Source: Sindora glabra
Taxonomy: Eukaryota > Streptophyta > Magnoliopsida > Fabales > Fabaceae
Reading direction: 5' to 3'
Assembly: GCA_020226215.1 (NCBI GenBank)
Contig: CM035227.1
Location: forward strand, 7,123,343-7,187,342
Length of the DNA stretch: 64,000 bases
Shown here: positions 37,401 to 50,906 of the stretch, piece after piece
Numbering within the stretch: the stretch's first letter is position 1
Layout: the number at the start of each line of letters is the position of its first letter
Translations under genes and position numbers: made by a program
The notes under the pieces: generated by a model
Database searches by the model: none
Seen by the model: only the letters and a program-made list of their open reading frames with translations
Told to the model about the DNA's origin: nothing

Positions 37401-39180
37401 TGAATACAACACAAAATTTTTTTATTATAAAAATATTTTAAATAAAATTTAATTTATTTAAATAACTTAATTACATATCATATTTTTTAACTCTTATATT
37501 ATATTTCAAGAATTTATTATTTATAAATTTTCATATATAATTATAAAATAAGCTTAATAAATTAAATTTTAAAACTTTTATAATTTTTCTATCATCTATT
37601 TATTAATTTATTCCTATGTTAGAAATAAGTAAATTTCTATGGTTAAAAAGCGAGTTAAACTACGAAAATGAGGTTTTGTTTCTCCTCTCTCCCTATCCCA
37701 TTTTTCTAGCCTTTTTCCTTTTTTCTTTTATTATTATTTTTAAATTCTTACACAATATTTTCTTTTTATCTACTCTATTACTCCATTACATTATAACCTT
37801 TACATATATATATATATATATATATAATTTTATCTACTTTATAACATATTTGTTTTTCATATTTACTTAAATGTCATTATTATTGAATAGTATAGATATA
37901 TCATGCTATATTTTATTTTTAATATAAAAATATTATAGAAAAATTAATGATTAATTTAATTAAATCATACTTAATTATATATTTTTTTACTCTTATAATT
38001 TTTTCATATTATTCACAACTTAGGTATTAATATTATTGAATAATACATATATAACATTATATATTTTTATTTTAAATATAAAATATTTGAAATAACTTAA
38101 AAATTAATTGAATTAATTATATTTAATTACATATTTTATTTCAGCTCTTATATTACTTTGCAGTTCACTTATTGTTTCTCTTCTTTTTATTAATTTTGTC
38201 ATTGGATATTTGTCTTTTTCCCTTTTTCATGTCAATTACCACTACTTATAACTTAGATATTAATATCATAGAATAATATAGATAACATATGATATATTTA
38301 ACTTTATTATAAAAATATTTTAAATAATTTAATATAGAAACTACTAATATAAATAATTAACCGCATATAGTATTGTTTGAAAATTTAAAATTTAAAATAA
38401 AAATTATTTATTTAAATTTTGTAAATATTTTATTAATATCAAATTTTAAATACTATATTTTAAATTACATATATATTAATTAAAACTTTAGCAAAGCCGT
38501 AAACTTATGTATTACTTCACTTTTTTAAAATAATTTATTGTATTTTTTTTAAGTTTCACTTTTATTACTCATAGTCCAAACACTAATTTAGCATATATGT
38601 AACATGATATATTTTATTTTTATTTTAAAAATTTAAATAAATTAATATTTTATTTTAATTGAATTACTTAATCATATATTTTATTTTTAACTTTTATGTT
38701 ATTTAATATTAGAATCACATGCTATTAATTGAATGTTTTGTTTCTTTTCTTTTTATATTGTATATAATTATTTTAATTTTATTTTAAATAAATTAAAATT
38801 TTAATTCATTTGAATTATTTAGCTATATTTTTTAACTTTAACTCTTATATTATTACTACATAATTCATCAACTGTCTCTCTTCTTTTTATTTATATTTTA
38901 TTACATAGTTTTCTTTTTTATGTCTACTACTACTATTTATTACTTGAGTGCTAATATTACAAAATAATATAGATATAAAATGATAAATTTAAATTTCTTA
39001 TGAACATATTTCAAATAAGTCTAAATTTAATATAAAAAATTATTTGAAATAATTAATTATATCTTCTAGTATTTAAGAAAATATTTAAAATTAAAATTAA
39101 ATTTATTTATTTAAAATTTATTCATATATGTTATTTTTTATATTATTTTACTATATTTTAAAGTTTTACAACTAATGCAT
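34500..39180. repeat. Diverged AT-rich satellite array with higher-order period
   Basis: A motif of the form AACTTAGATATTAATATTA, followed by a second AT block and ATATATTT, recurs about 16 times. Approximate positions: 34673, 35010, 35224, 35444, 35769, 36001, 36210, 36659, 36873, 37088, 37371, 37864, 38017, 38249, 38571, 38940. Each is followed by TTTATTATAAAAATATTTTAAATAAATT-like sequence and then a T-rich block with CTC and CATATTTTT. Unit lengths alternate: long (about 330 bp), short (about 215), short (about 220). This gives higher-order periods of about 771 and 766 bp at the left; the right side is less regular. Copies are strongly diverged. No open frame is meaningful. Positions were read by eye. 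Confidence 0.7.
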
Positions 39181-39754
39181 TATATCATTTCTTAAAAACA
39201 AATTCTAAAAAATAAGTTATTAAATAGGTTCTTTTATTTCTAAAAATAAAAATAATTTATTTTTAAAAAAATAAAAAATTATTTTTAAAAACAGAAAACA
39301 AACGGGCAGATTCCGGAAAAGACATGACTCCGAGAACCACACACGATACGCTGGCCTTACGATATCTTTGAAGAAAAATGGGAAATGTAAACGGCACAAA
39401 ATGAATAAACAGGAAAGAATAAAGGTAACCAAATTTGATTAGCACGTGTCTTGAGGGCTAATTAACACAAAGCCTTTTGTCTGTGACGACATTATTTATT
39501 ATAAACAACAATAGCACAATTCCCAATTACACGTATTCGTATGATGTCCCTATTTCCCCGCATAGTCACTGAGTCGGGGATTATTTCCAGTTATTTTGAA
39601 CAGCAGCAATCTTAATTTATTACAGCAAAGTGAAGCTCGTTGACATTATTACTACCTGCAGTCAGCAAGACCCTGATTGTCAACATCCTAATCAGCAAAT
39701 AAGGAGAGATGCACAACAAACATCAGCAGATCATTCTCACCCCTCACATTTGCA
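39181..39754. other. Intergenic, 3' flank of the SET-domain gene
   Basis: Transition from the AT-rich array to ordinary composition. No gene was seen; it probably includes the 3' UTR of the leftward SET gene. Confidence 0.4.
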
Positions 39755-42700
39755 TCACGACTTCACAAATTCCCAGTTTTCTTTTGACATGTCAATAAGT
39801 TTTATACTTCCATCTTCAAACATGATCTGCAATATATAGATGTACGTAATGTCATATATTAAATCACATTTGCTCGTCCAAATTATAAAGATTCAACCAA
39901 AGAAGCTCTTACTGAGTGTTTTTTGGAATGCTTGTCAAACCTTTTAATGATCCCAAAACTGGAGCATAACAAAAGCAATATATAAGTGAACTTACTGACA
40001 TGATTTGAATGCATGAAATAAGTTTTGAAGATACCTCTGATTCCTAGTTCCATTTATCCTGACAACCTTACCAACGCAACTGTGTAAGCGCTTGGATTGT
40101 TTGATGACACCAGAACTTCCTAAAATATCAAAGAAAGTCGCCAGGAAGATAAAACAAGAAAAACGCAGCAAATTCAGAGCATACTTTCCATTAGAAGACG
40201 GATCATAAAACATCCAACTAACAGGGTAAGCAGTAAGCCTACCTACTTGCAAAGCTCTGTTCCGATTTACCTGTTCAAGACAAAAATCCCACAATTAATT
40301 CGCGACAACTACGTTAACTGTTGCCAAGCTGAAATGATTGTATACAAGTATATTGACACTAAAACTCAGCATGTTTTGATATTATCATAAATCAGCAGCG
40401 TGCATTGTTTTCACATAGAATGGCTTTCAATTAGGGGGAAGAGGCAGCCACCAGAGACGCAGCTACCTTTAATTCAGCATCTTTAGACAGTTTAGGCTTC
40501 GTAGGTCTGGCCCCCGCCTTAGGCCTACACTCAACCTTTAATGCAGCATCTTTAGACAATTTAGGGTTTGTAGATTGGGCCCCCAGCTTACGCCTACACT
40601 CAACTGCACCACAGTAGCAGTCTTGATCTGCACCAAATTGAACAAACCTGCTATATAGTCAGAATCTACCATGACTGCTCATCTGAAGAGGCAAGAAAAA
40701 TAAAAGAATCTACTAAAACTAAACTATGATTATGTAACAGGTAATGCAATGGACAGGGATGTGACTAGGGAATTGAGCAGGAACTCATACTGATAATCAT
40801 AAGTCAGAGGCTCGCCCTTTTTTATGTCACGATTTGCAAAGATGCCAACCCGCGTTTCACCAGCAACTATCCTTAAGGGACAGAGAGGGGGGGAAAAAAC
40901 ATGTTGGATCAAATATCAAATTATACTGCATGGTATTAAAACTAGTGCAAGACTAGATGAGCCAACCATTTCTGCATCTCAGTATTGGGGCTGCAACTAT
41001 GATTTATGTATCTTGATTTGTTTCCCTTGTATGTTGCATCAATCACCATATCACGACTGATTTCACATAAGTAAAAGTTTGTCTCCCCTCGATCTTTCAT
41101 TTTCCAAAGTCTTTCTTCACAAGTTTTGTCATCAATGACTGCTAGAAAGAAATAACATCATCACTAGGCTTTAAAAGAATAAATACGTAAGAGATGGCTT
41201 ATTCATGACTGTATATATGCTAAACAAGTAATTATCACCTTCTCCAACATATTCTATGATAAACTCCCCTTGCTTGATATCTTCATTTGCCACAATTCCC
41301 GAACCACATTTCTCAGTCTAAAAGAATTACCTTAGTATGTGAAGTGTTAAAACAAACACAAATAACTATATGACTTCTAAAAAGCATTGGAATGGCGTTG
41401 TCTTAAATGGAAATACAAAGAAGCAAGGATTAACCCCAAGAAAGTTCACATAAAACTATTGAGGTGAAACATAGAACCTTTTTATGCACAAATACTACAA
41501 AAAAGTCACATATTTCATAGAATTAGAAAGATGCAAAGTGTTACTGGAACAATCACAGATAAACAATAATGCAAAAATGTACATTATAATAAAAAGTAAT
41601 TATCTCCCAAAAACTCATACCCGAACTAAATTCATCTTTTTCTTACGTCGATGCTGAAATGGTTTGTTAAGACAGGAACTCCCACATTTACAGCCTGAAG
41701 AACAGCTAGACAGAAGCAACCTGTAGGAACAATCAACATAATGAATGAATATCATGACTACAATACATAATGCAATAAGCTAAACCACTTGCAATTCCAA
41801 TCACATACAGAAAGGAAAGCTTTGATCAATAACTAAACCAGAAAGGTACATAAGTAAATTTTAAACAATAAACTTTTAACCAATGCATTATTATTCCTCT
41901 TCAGAAGTCCAAGAAAATTAGAAATCCATTCATCATCCATAGATCCTCCAGCCCTTTCAGCCTCCAGACAGGCTTGGATGGCAGTTTTATAATTTTAAGA
42001 TATGCAAAAGCAATGAGCAGAGACAAGGAAAATGCCATATATTGGATAACTACCTAGCATGCATGCATTAAGAGTTAATAAAAGTAACATCCAAAATCAA
42101 ATAATGGATAATTTCTTACATGCTAAACAATAATTTCAAAACATATCAAAAAGCCACCATATGCTGTCAATTTACTTGAAGTAGGTCTACATTTAGTTTC
42201 CCAATATCAACGAGGCAATGCAACTACAACAGTACTATAATTCTGCAAGACAATGCTTACCCGCACTGACAATCTTCACCACAAACGCAGGAAGAACTGG
42301 GTGAAGGAATACAGGAACAGAATATTCCACCATCATCAAGCCGTCTCTTATTCTTAGTGAGATATATATCTCAAGATTTTCAGAACCCAACAAAATAACA
42401 TTATCTAACAATGTAAAATTCTAAAGAAGAAGATATATTGATCAATGGACAAAGTAAATGAAAGAGGATAAAAAATTCCAGATGATTAAGACACTGATTT
42501 GTTGGGTTGTGACACATAAAGGATGAACAAAAGAACAGCAAACCTAAGAAAGATTTTGATGAGCAAAACATGAATGAGTTTATAGAAAACAGACATAACA
42601 AATATGAATTAGTTTATTGAAAAGAAACACTATTGCAATACATATGAGAAAACTTATCTCGATGAAAAGTGCTAAAAGACATTTATCAACCATGAAGGAT

Positions 42701-43251
42701 ACTGCGCTTTATAAAGGTGAATTGCATTGACTTCCACTTATTAAACCAATCTGGAAGTTCAAAGTAAACAGGTTTTCCAATCCGCTTTAACAACTTGTTA
42801 AATACACCAGTAGCATGAATCCGCTCAGATTTCTGTTAAAAATAAAAATCAAGAACATCATTCACAAGAACATTGCAATTAAAAATTATACATCCTAATT
42901 GAGTACAGCCTGATTAATATCATCCTATGCATGATACAAAAGGCTGCTATTGAGACTTTCTCAGAAGAAATTTATTACATGAGACTCTATCATAAAGACA
43001 ATCCAGGTTAGAAAGCTTAGAAGATAAATAAAAAAGGACAAATCAAGCACCACACAACTTTCTTCAGGGCAGGCAATGGCATGGAATCCGATATAGTCAC
43101 TGGATAAAGTACTGGAAAATAAGGCCTACACAATCATCTTGGACCTCAATATATTCTTAATAGAGAATTAAACCATAAATTGGATATTGGAAATCCGTAC
43201 CTCAGAGTCCACATTCAAAACCTGCTTATTTCCTTCAAAAGCATACTTACC
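39755..43251 (-). CDS. SET-domain histone-lysine methyltransferase (ASHH3/ASHH4-like)
   Basis: Predicted H3 lysine methyltransferase of the ASH1-related class, nuclear. Coding exons found: 43251-43201, 42832-42703, 42369-42261, 41720-41621, 41317-41239, 41138-40967, 40871-40791, 40647-40467, 40270-40243, 40119-40035, 39958-39913 and 39826-39755. All join in frame with GT-AG borders, giving about 390 aa, near ASHH3 length. A cysteine-rich AWS region (GIFCSC to CLNKPFQHRR) precedes SET (GSGIVANEDIKQGEFIIEYV, YINHSCSPN, GEPLTYDYQ). A post-SET motif DQDCYCGAVECRRKLG follows, and the C-terminus ends MSKENWEFVKS. Catalytic motifs are intact. The start codon was not found: the most 5' exon shown has no in-frame ATG, so at least one exon lies upstream, possibly near 43.5-44.2 kb. 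It contains an in-frame 69-bp tandem duplication after post-SET. Confidence 0.92.
40467..40604 (-). repeat. In-frame 69-bp tandem duplication in the SET gene
   Basis: First copy 40604-40536, second copy 40535-40467, both beginning GTTGAGTGTAGGC and ending TTAAAG. They encode VECRRKLGAQS followed by TNPKLSKDAALK, and VECRPKAGARP followed by TKPKLSKDAELK. The second copy repeats the post-SET tail including one cysteine, and the exon ends exactly at the end of the second copy. Confidence 0.92.
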
Positions 43252-45765
43252 CTGCAACGTGGAGAATAAATTATTTCCATGAATCGACTGATTATTGTTA
43301 ACAAGAACTACATATATATGTTATGGCACCAAAATCGATAAGTGAACCATCACATAAAAATATCTGATCAATAATTTAATCTAACGTCCTCAACCACATA
43401 TTGACACATGAAAATTTTCCTTATTCGTGTGCATGATAAGAGAGACAGAATGCATGTGAACGAGCAGATAGGATGAGCAGCAGAAAAGATTGATACATAT
43501 TCGCTATTCTAATGCAGCCCAAGGAAGTCTGATAAAGGAAATAGGAGAGGACGAATAGAACGTTCATGGTTCCTCTTCTTCAAATCTACAAACATCAAAG
43601 CTTTATCATGGTGGAAAAGCCATAATGGTTTCTTCTAAAAGCAAACCACTACCAATTAATGAACTTCAAACAGAACCCAGATGAATTACCCATGACTAAA
43701 AAAAAATTACTCAAAAAAAAAAAAGCAAGCAAATCCCACTCATTCCCAAGTACTCAACTCCTTGAAAGTCAAATTCATTACGAGATCCGTCTCCCATTTT
43801 CTACCTTAAAACAAATCCCACTTATACCCAACCAATCAAGATACATTCTTTTGCTTAAAACGATGATAACTTCTTCTAAATGTCAATCTCTAGAATTCAA
43901 ATAACTTCAACAGCCCCAACTATACCAACCTTAATCCTAAGGAAAATTATGCAATCACCCTGCATGCATGAAAGAACAAGAGAGAGCGAGAGAAAACAAA
44001 GGTTCTTGATTATAAAATCTTGGAGAAAGAAAGAATATGCAATAACCCGGAGCTCTATCACCGCTCCGCAATATCGTTGTCCACAATGGGATGGGAGTCT
44101 CGGAAGGTGAGTAAAGAGTGAAGATGGAAAAGCGACAAAGGGCTTAAATAGTGTGAGGAAGAAGAAGAAACTGTATTCGACAACCGTGGACATTGTAGCA
44201 ACGAATTCGGAAGGGCAAGAGTCACACAACAGTTTCCAACTCAAATGAAACTACAGTTAATTTGGGCGCGGGCGACTGTTGGGGACCCTGGTTTGAGGGG
44301 AAGGGTTTAAGCGTAAATAGATTGGGAAGTCGGATTTTCTTTCTTTCTTGTAAATGTAAATAGATATTTGACTTTTCTTCATATTTGGCATGATGAAATG
44401 TGATACCAAAAAAAAAAAATCGAAGTAATATAGTGATCGATAATAACGAAAAATATATGCGTACTTAATTCTAAATATTTTGATGCGTGAAAATATATGG
44501 TCCTAATTTGATAATGACAAGAAAAATTGAAGATCACTACGTTGGATTATAAAAAAAGAGTGTCTTTTATTGTAAAAATTAAAGACCAGAGTTGGCATAT
44601 ATATATATATATATAGACACACATTCCAAATATTATATTTCCCTCATTTTACTTTAACATCAGCTTTTACATTTTAAATTATAATTAATTATATTTTTAA
44701 TGACATAATATCATCATATTTATTAATAATGTAAAATTTTTTATATAAAAATAAAACAAATTTAAATTTTTTTAATAATACTATTTTATTTTTTTATTAT
44801 TTCACTCAAAAAAATTTTTATCTAAAAAAATTAATTATCACTCTAAGTCCTTAATGGAGAATGTGAAAAATCTATATAACTATATGTAATTCAGATATAG
44901 ATTCAGTATTCTGTGCAAGATGCCATGAGAAATGAGTGCTGCCCTTTTCACAAAATTTATTGATGGAGCATGTGAAAAATTAATTCATCATATCTATTAT
45001 CGTAAATTTTCATAAAATTTTTCTCTTTTTTTTTTGGTTTAATAAATGCTGCTCTTATCAGAAAACTCACATTTTTCTAGAAAATAACGATAAATTATGA
45101 GAAAGAAAAGGCACTGCCGGTTCATTTTGAAAACGCCTTGTTGGCAAATGCTAAGATGAAAAAAATCTCAGTTTTATTATTACCAAAAAAAAAAAATCTC
45201 AGTTTTAGGACAACAAATTTGTGTTGTAGGCTTGTAGCATAAACGAGAAATCATGAAATAAGCCTTTTCAAAATATCTTCACCTTTATTTGTTATGCATA
45301 TTTGTATTTATTTCACCAACCAACCAATTCACAAATAGAAAATATACTCAAAAGAAAAAAAATGAAAAAAATATATGATAGAAAAAGATTATTAATCTTA
45401 TCAGAGCCGGAGCGGCTCCCTCAAAGATTATTTTAAATATAATTAAATCCAGATAGCAATTCAATTAATTTTAATATTCTGCTTAATAAAAATGAAAAAA
45501 AGGAATAAAAAAATTTAAAATTTAAATTTTCATTTTTATCAAAAATAAAAAAATTAGAATAATTGATTTGTGGGTAATATTATTCCCACGTTATCATCAT
45601 TTTAATTTTTTTCATATTTTTTCTTAAAATTAAATTTCAAAATTTTCTTCCTTTCCTACCCCGCGGTCCATTTCCTCCACTACCAAGCACATAAAAGAAA
45701 TTTTCGGAAAAATGTTTTGCGATAAAAGCGGCAAGTAAAAGGAACAAAGGACAAGTTACACAACA
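43252..45765. other. 5' region of SET gene and intergenic DNA
   Basis: The part up to about 44240 has gene-like composition and probably holds the missing first exon and 5' leader of the leftward SET gene. A minus-strand frame at 44244-43897 is open but does not resemble the family N-terminus. From 44300 on the sequence is AT-rich, with a TA run near 44590-44610 and no recognised gene. Confidence 0.4.
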
Positions 45766-47999
45766 ATGGGCGTGACAGTGGCGCTCTCTTCAGCCGGCCT
45801 TGTGCAACTGCAAACGCACGCCACACAACCACAGGCGAAGCTCAAAGCCACAAGCAAAGCAAAGAGGCTTCCCCTGCGTCGCTACGATCCTAACCACTTC
45901 AATAGCAATAGCCTTTCCGAAAACAGAGGAAGCATCGTCGTCAATTCTATTTCTACCTCCGATGTTGGGACCGCCGTGTTGGATGTCGCAGAGTTGAAGC
46001 AAAAGTACCGTAAATGGCAGTGGAAGGGGCAGTATTTCATCAATTACTTGGTTTCTTCTGATAATGCAGCGGATTCATCTCGGCCTTCCCTTTTGCTTGT
46101 CCATGGCTTCGGTGCCTCCATTCCTCATTGGCGCAGGTAAATTATATAATTCTTTTTCATCCATTTCTACCTTTGCTGCTTTTGGTCCATCCGTTCCTTA
46201 ATTTTTTTTTTTTGTTAATCCAAGTTTATCACTGTCTTGTGGTTCCTTAATAGCCACAAAAATCAAATAAAATAAAATTTTCTGCTTTATTCCGATTAAT
46301 ATATGAATTTTCAAGTTTTGTTACGTGAGTAAACAAGCATTAGGCATAGACAGAAAGGCTCTCAAATTGTCATCCTTTTGGAGTTCAGATTTGATATGAA
46401 AATTTGAATAAATAAGCGGCACTTTAACGAAGCAGTAGTATTATTCCTATCATTAAAAAATAAATAAATAATTTTTTTATGATAATAATTGTATTGTAGT
46501 TACTAGTAGTAACATACGATTTACTAACAAGAAACTAAAATTAAAGTATTGTTTTAATGAAAAGAATGGCCTTTGAAGTTTGAATCCTTTTGAGTTATCT
46601 TTTCCCCCAAATTGGAATTTGTTTTAGGAATATCAAGACCCTGGCTGAGAATTACACCGTTTATGCCATAGACCTGCTTGGTTTTGGAGCTTCGGATAAG
46701 CCCCCAGGCTTTTCCTATACCATGGAAACATGGGCTCAGGTATGTTTAGCTATTTGAAAATGCTAAGTGCATAATCACTCCGTTCACTATCCTTCACACA
46801 TCCAACCCAGACGGCATGATCTGTTTAAAATTGGACATACCAGTTTTAAACTAGTAGATCATTTTTAAGCAAGCTGTGTCGACTTATGCGCGATCAGATT
46901 GTGAAAGAATGGAATGAATTGTGTAATTAGCACTGAATAGTTCAATATCAACTCTTCAGCATTGCAAATTCGCCTTGTTGACTCGGTTCTAACCATGAGC
47001 AGTTGATCCTGGGTTTTGTGGATGAAGTCATTCAGAAACCAACTGTTCTAATAGGAAATTCGGTTGGAAGCCTTGCTTCTGTCATTGCTGCCTCAGGTAG
47101 GTTTGGCAAATCCCCTCAATGACTGGATATAGAATGTTGTTTTCTATGTTATAATGATAATGATTCTCATAAACATAGAGAATCTGCGTCAAGAATATGT
47201 TGTTTGCCTCATCTCTGCATTATAGTCTCCAACCAGATTCAAGTCAAACACTTGTTCGAGGACTTGTGTTGTTAAACTGTGCCGGTGGCATGAACAATAA
47301 AGCAATTGTTGATGACTGGAGGATCAAGCTCATATTGCCTTTGCTCTGGCTTGTTGATTTTTTATTGAGGCAGAAGGGCATTGCCTCTGCGATTTTTGAG
47401 CGTGTTAAGCAGAGGTATCCTCTTTAGTTTTGGTTATAATCTCCCTCAAGTGGAACACTCAAATCTAGAATTCTGTGTTCCTAAAATGCAGAGAGAATTT
47501 GAGGAACATCCTGTCATCCATCTATGCAAATAAGGAATCGGTGGATGAAGAACTTGTGGAGGTGATACCATGATGTCCTGCTGTTAATTCCTGAAATACT
47601 CTTTGTTTACTGATGGTGTAATATGTTTTATACGGAAAATATACTAAGTTAAAACTCAGAACTGACATTTTGACTCTGAACGTGTAGATCATTAGGGAAC
47701 CGGCGGATGATGCAGGAGCCTTAGATGCTTTTGTTTCCATTGTAACTGGCCCTCCAGGCCCTAATCCTGTGCAGTTGATGCCAAGAATTTCCATACCGAT
47801 ATTAGTTCTATGGGGGGACCAAGATCCATTTACACCTCTTGATGGTCCTGTTGGCAAGTACTTTTCTAAACTGCCTTCTCAGCAAACAAACGTTAGACTA
47901 GTTGTGCTAGAAGGTGTTGGACATTGTCCCCATGATGACAAGCCTGATTCAGTCCATGAAAATCTGCTTCCATGGTTGGCCAATCTTTCCGCTTCATAG
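45766..47999 (+). CDS. CLD1: Chlorophyll dephytylase-like alpha/beta hydrolase
   Basis: Alpha/beta-fold hydrolase of the pheophytinase/CLD1 group. CLD1 removes phytol from chlorophyll in the thylakoid during pigment turnover. Six exons join in frame: 45766-46136, 46628-46739, 47003-47100, 47226-47414, 47492-47561 and 47688-47999, giving 383 aa. The first 60-80 residues are rich in Ser, Thr, Lys and Gln, as in a chloroplast transit peptide. LLVHGFGASIPHWRRN is the oxyanion-loop motif. The nucleophile is Ser181 in GNSVG, the probable acid Asp326 in WGDQD, and the base His359 in GVGHC. The middle segment LVLLNCAGGMNNKA is typical of this clade. Exon 3 could end at either of two GT sites 4 bp apart; only the second (after 47100) keeps the frame. 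Gene identity is by recalled similarity to At5g38520. Confidence 0.9.
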
Positions 48000-50906
48000 C
48001 AGAGTTTGTATTACTCTGAACTCAGACGCTGCATCTGTGTGTAAATCTTGCTGATACGTTTGTTTGTAGATATTTGCACTATCAATCTTGTAATAGAGAT
48101 CACATAATCAATCAAAATGCATTCTTATGGTTAATATACGTATATATGTTTTTTTGGGACAGAGTTGATATATTTTGTTTACGCAGACAAGATTATTGGT
48201 TCCCTCCTTTAATCTTTGGACCTTTCTGATATCTTTGATGCCATTTACTGCAAACTTTAGGTTAGCCATTTATGTGTGTATGTTTTTTTCTTTCCTTGGG
48301 TAGGAGCCGTTTATGTAGTTTTTGTCTCATTAGAAAAAGAAATTCGGAAAGAAAATTAAAGAAGATAATGTAAGTTCCCTGGTCCAGTTTTTAAAAAAAT
48401 TAAACTCAAACTATAGAGATTTTCTTTCTTTTTCTCTCATTTTTCTTCGTATCAGTTACTCCTGAGTTTCACCATAAATATTACAATTCCCTTGGAATGG
48501 TCAAAGGTATTTATTGATGCTCTAATTACCCATTAAATAATTATGTACACCTTATGCTAAGTATATTATTGGATGGTGACATTATTTGACCAAAATATGA
48601 TTTTTTTTTTTCTAATAACTCCAAATGTCAATGCGCTTGGGCCTTCCTCTAGGGAGTGAAGTTATGTTCTATGTAAGAAAATGTCCTGTTATATATATAT
48701 ATATATTTTGGAGGGGGGGGGGGAACCTAATATCTTTTGTAAACTTTGATTTTTTTTTCTTTGTTTGTCTTGGATTAAACTACGTAAATCACTCAAAAAA
48801 AATTTTAAGTGCTATCCTGCATCCAATTTTTATCAACTCAACTCGTATCTTGCATCTGTGCGCAATCATATATGACGTTGAAACAATTTCACTTTATTAT
48901 GTAGATTAGAAAGGGGATGCAAAATTTAGACCCATTGGCCATTAGGGACAACTTGGAATAAGTTTTATCGGTAATTCACGTTGACTAAACTTCTAGGCAC
49001 TTCTACCATTTTGCCATTAAAATACTATTTTAATTTTCAAAATATTTAATTTTTATAAATTTTATTCTAAAAATAAAATTTGTATCAATTTAAATTTTAA
49101 AATTTTAAGTAAAATTCTGGTCTCTATTCTAGATGATTAATATTTATTAGAGGGATTAAAATTTTACTTAAACTTAGAAATTCTGAAATTAAATTAATAT
49201 AAACATTAATCTAAGAATGAAATTGATATCAATCCAACATTTCAAAAATTAAAATAGGATTCTAATCACTAATATGTTATTACAATGCTGAGTGAAATTT
49301 ATTAAGTAGAGAATTAATTATATGTTTTAATCATAATATATATATATATATATTAAGACTTTACTTGACATAACTAACTAATAAGGTAATAGATAAATTA
49401 GTGGTGAATTCTAAGACACTTGGAGGGTTTAGTATTTAATGTGATTTAACACAGTAAGAAGCGTTTGATATTTTTATATATAATCACAACTTTCAATTAA
49501 AAATTTAATTTTATCTAGCAAGGGAAATTTACAAAAATAAATAAGAATTAATTGAAAATTTTGACTCCATCTCCTTTTAGAACTTCGCTTCTCTCAACAT
49601 TATCACCTTCATTGCCTTAACTTTTGCCACATGCGCCTTCTTCCGAACAACCTTTTTTTAGCAAGTTTAGAATTGGCTTCCACCACTTTTGCCTCCCTCT
49701 CATTCCAAACACCTTCGCCTCTATCCTCACCTTAATCTCCTCCTTCTTCCCTTCTCCTTACCTTTACATCACTATAATTTGTCTTCATATTAATCGTCAC
49801 CACATTTTGCAATGTTTGGCAATCCCTTAACTTCGTCCCAATCTTCCTTTCATTTTTGCCTCAACCACATCTACTTTTGCTTAATTTGCAGCCTTTATTT
49901 GAGTCTTTTAACCCAAGTGAAAGAAATATTCATGGCTAGGAACATCAACTAGTTGTTTAACATTGTCATTGTAAATAAAAAACCTGAACTAGTTAAGGTA
50001 AGTTGAACTTTTTTAAAAACTTTTTGTTTAAATTTTTTGGTGCCTTTAAAAATCTCATTTATCATCACGAAGGAGACAAAAACATGTATCTCTCCCTCAA
50101 TGATTCCTTTGGCCAAGCTACTTAACTTCTCCATACTTTCTTATCCATCTAAGATTTGGGTAATTTTTATAATATTATCCAAATTAATTTGCAACTTAAA
50201 ATACAATTTCCAACTTCCAACTACAACAATTGCCAAGTAACCAAATCAAAATTTACAACTTGTCCAAAATTCCAAATCCAAAATTCTTTCAAAGACGTTA
50301 TAACTTCCACTTAAATTAGTTGTTAATTAAAAATTAATAAAATAACTATTTATATCAGAATATTCAATAAAAATAACTATTAAATTACTTGAAAAATATA
50401 AAATAACATAAATAAATATGTTAATATAAATAAACAAATAAATTAAATTAATTAATATTTATTTTAAAATTATATTATATTTAAAATAAAAATATAATTA
50501 TTTATATTTTATTCATTTATTTTAAATTTATTTATATTAAAATAATAATGATATATTAGATATTTTTTAAACTAATTTATAATTAATTAATTAAATTAAT
50601 AAATTATAAATTAATTTATTTTTCTCGTCAATACAGTAAAAATATGGTAATTATAAGAAAAATTAACATTTATTTCTTTTAGTGACGATAGAAGATTAAA
50701 CACGCATATAATGTTCCAAAAATTTATAATGTCCTAGAATAAATTTAGGACGGGAAGAAAGGTAAATTCTTGAGGAAATATCATATATCACCTCCAAATA
50801 AAAAATAAAAAATCGGCGCCAGAATAGAAGAAGCTCATCGCGTCTCTTCGGGAGAGTTGTCAGTTGGGAAGCAAAAGCAGAGGCAGAGTGAACGAGATTT
50901 CCAACC
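48000..50906. other. Intergenic DNA between CLD1-like and GGQ-factor genes
   Basis: No gene recognised. A short TA run directly followed by TTTTGGA and an 11-base G run lies at about 48690-48723. A pyrimidine-rich stretch at about 49560-49900 stands out from the AT-rich background but encodes nothing I recognise. 50300-50640 is almost pure A/T. Confidence 0.45.

Noticed and set aside
37616..37870. Plus-strand frame of 84 codons in the satellite array
   Set aside because: Its composition (Phe, Leu, Ile, Tyr) simply reflects T-rich repeat DNA; no ATG context or domain.
34500..39180. CRISPR-like array because of regularly spaced repeats
   Set aside because: Eukaryotic nuclear context, AT-rich diverged units hundreds of bp long, no cas genes and no unique spacers.
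48707..48723. 11-base G run as a G-quadruplex site
   Set aside because: A single mononucleotide run next to a TA repeat; slippage or assembly error is as likely, and there are no further G tracts.
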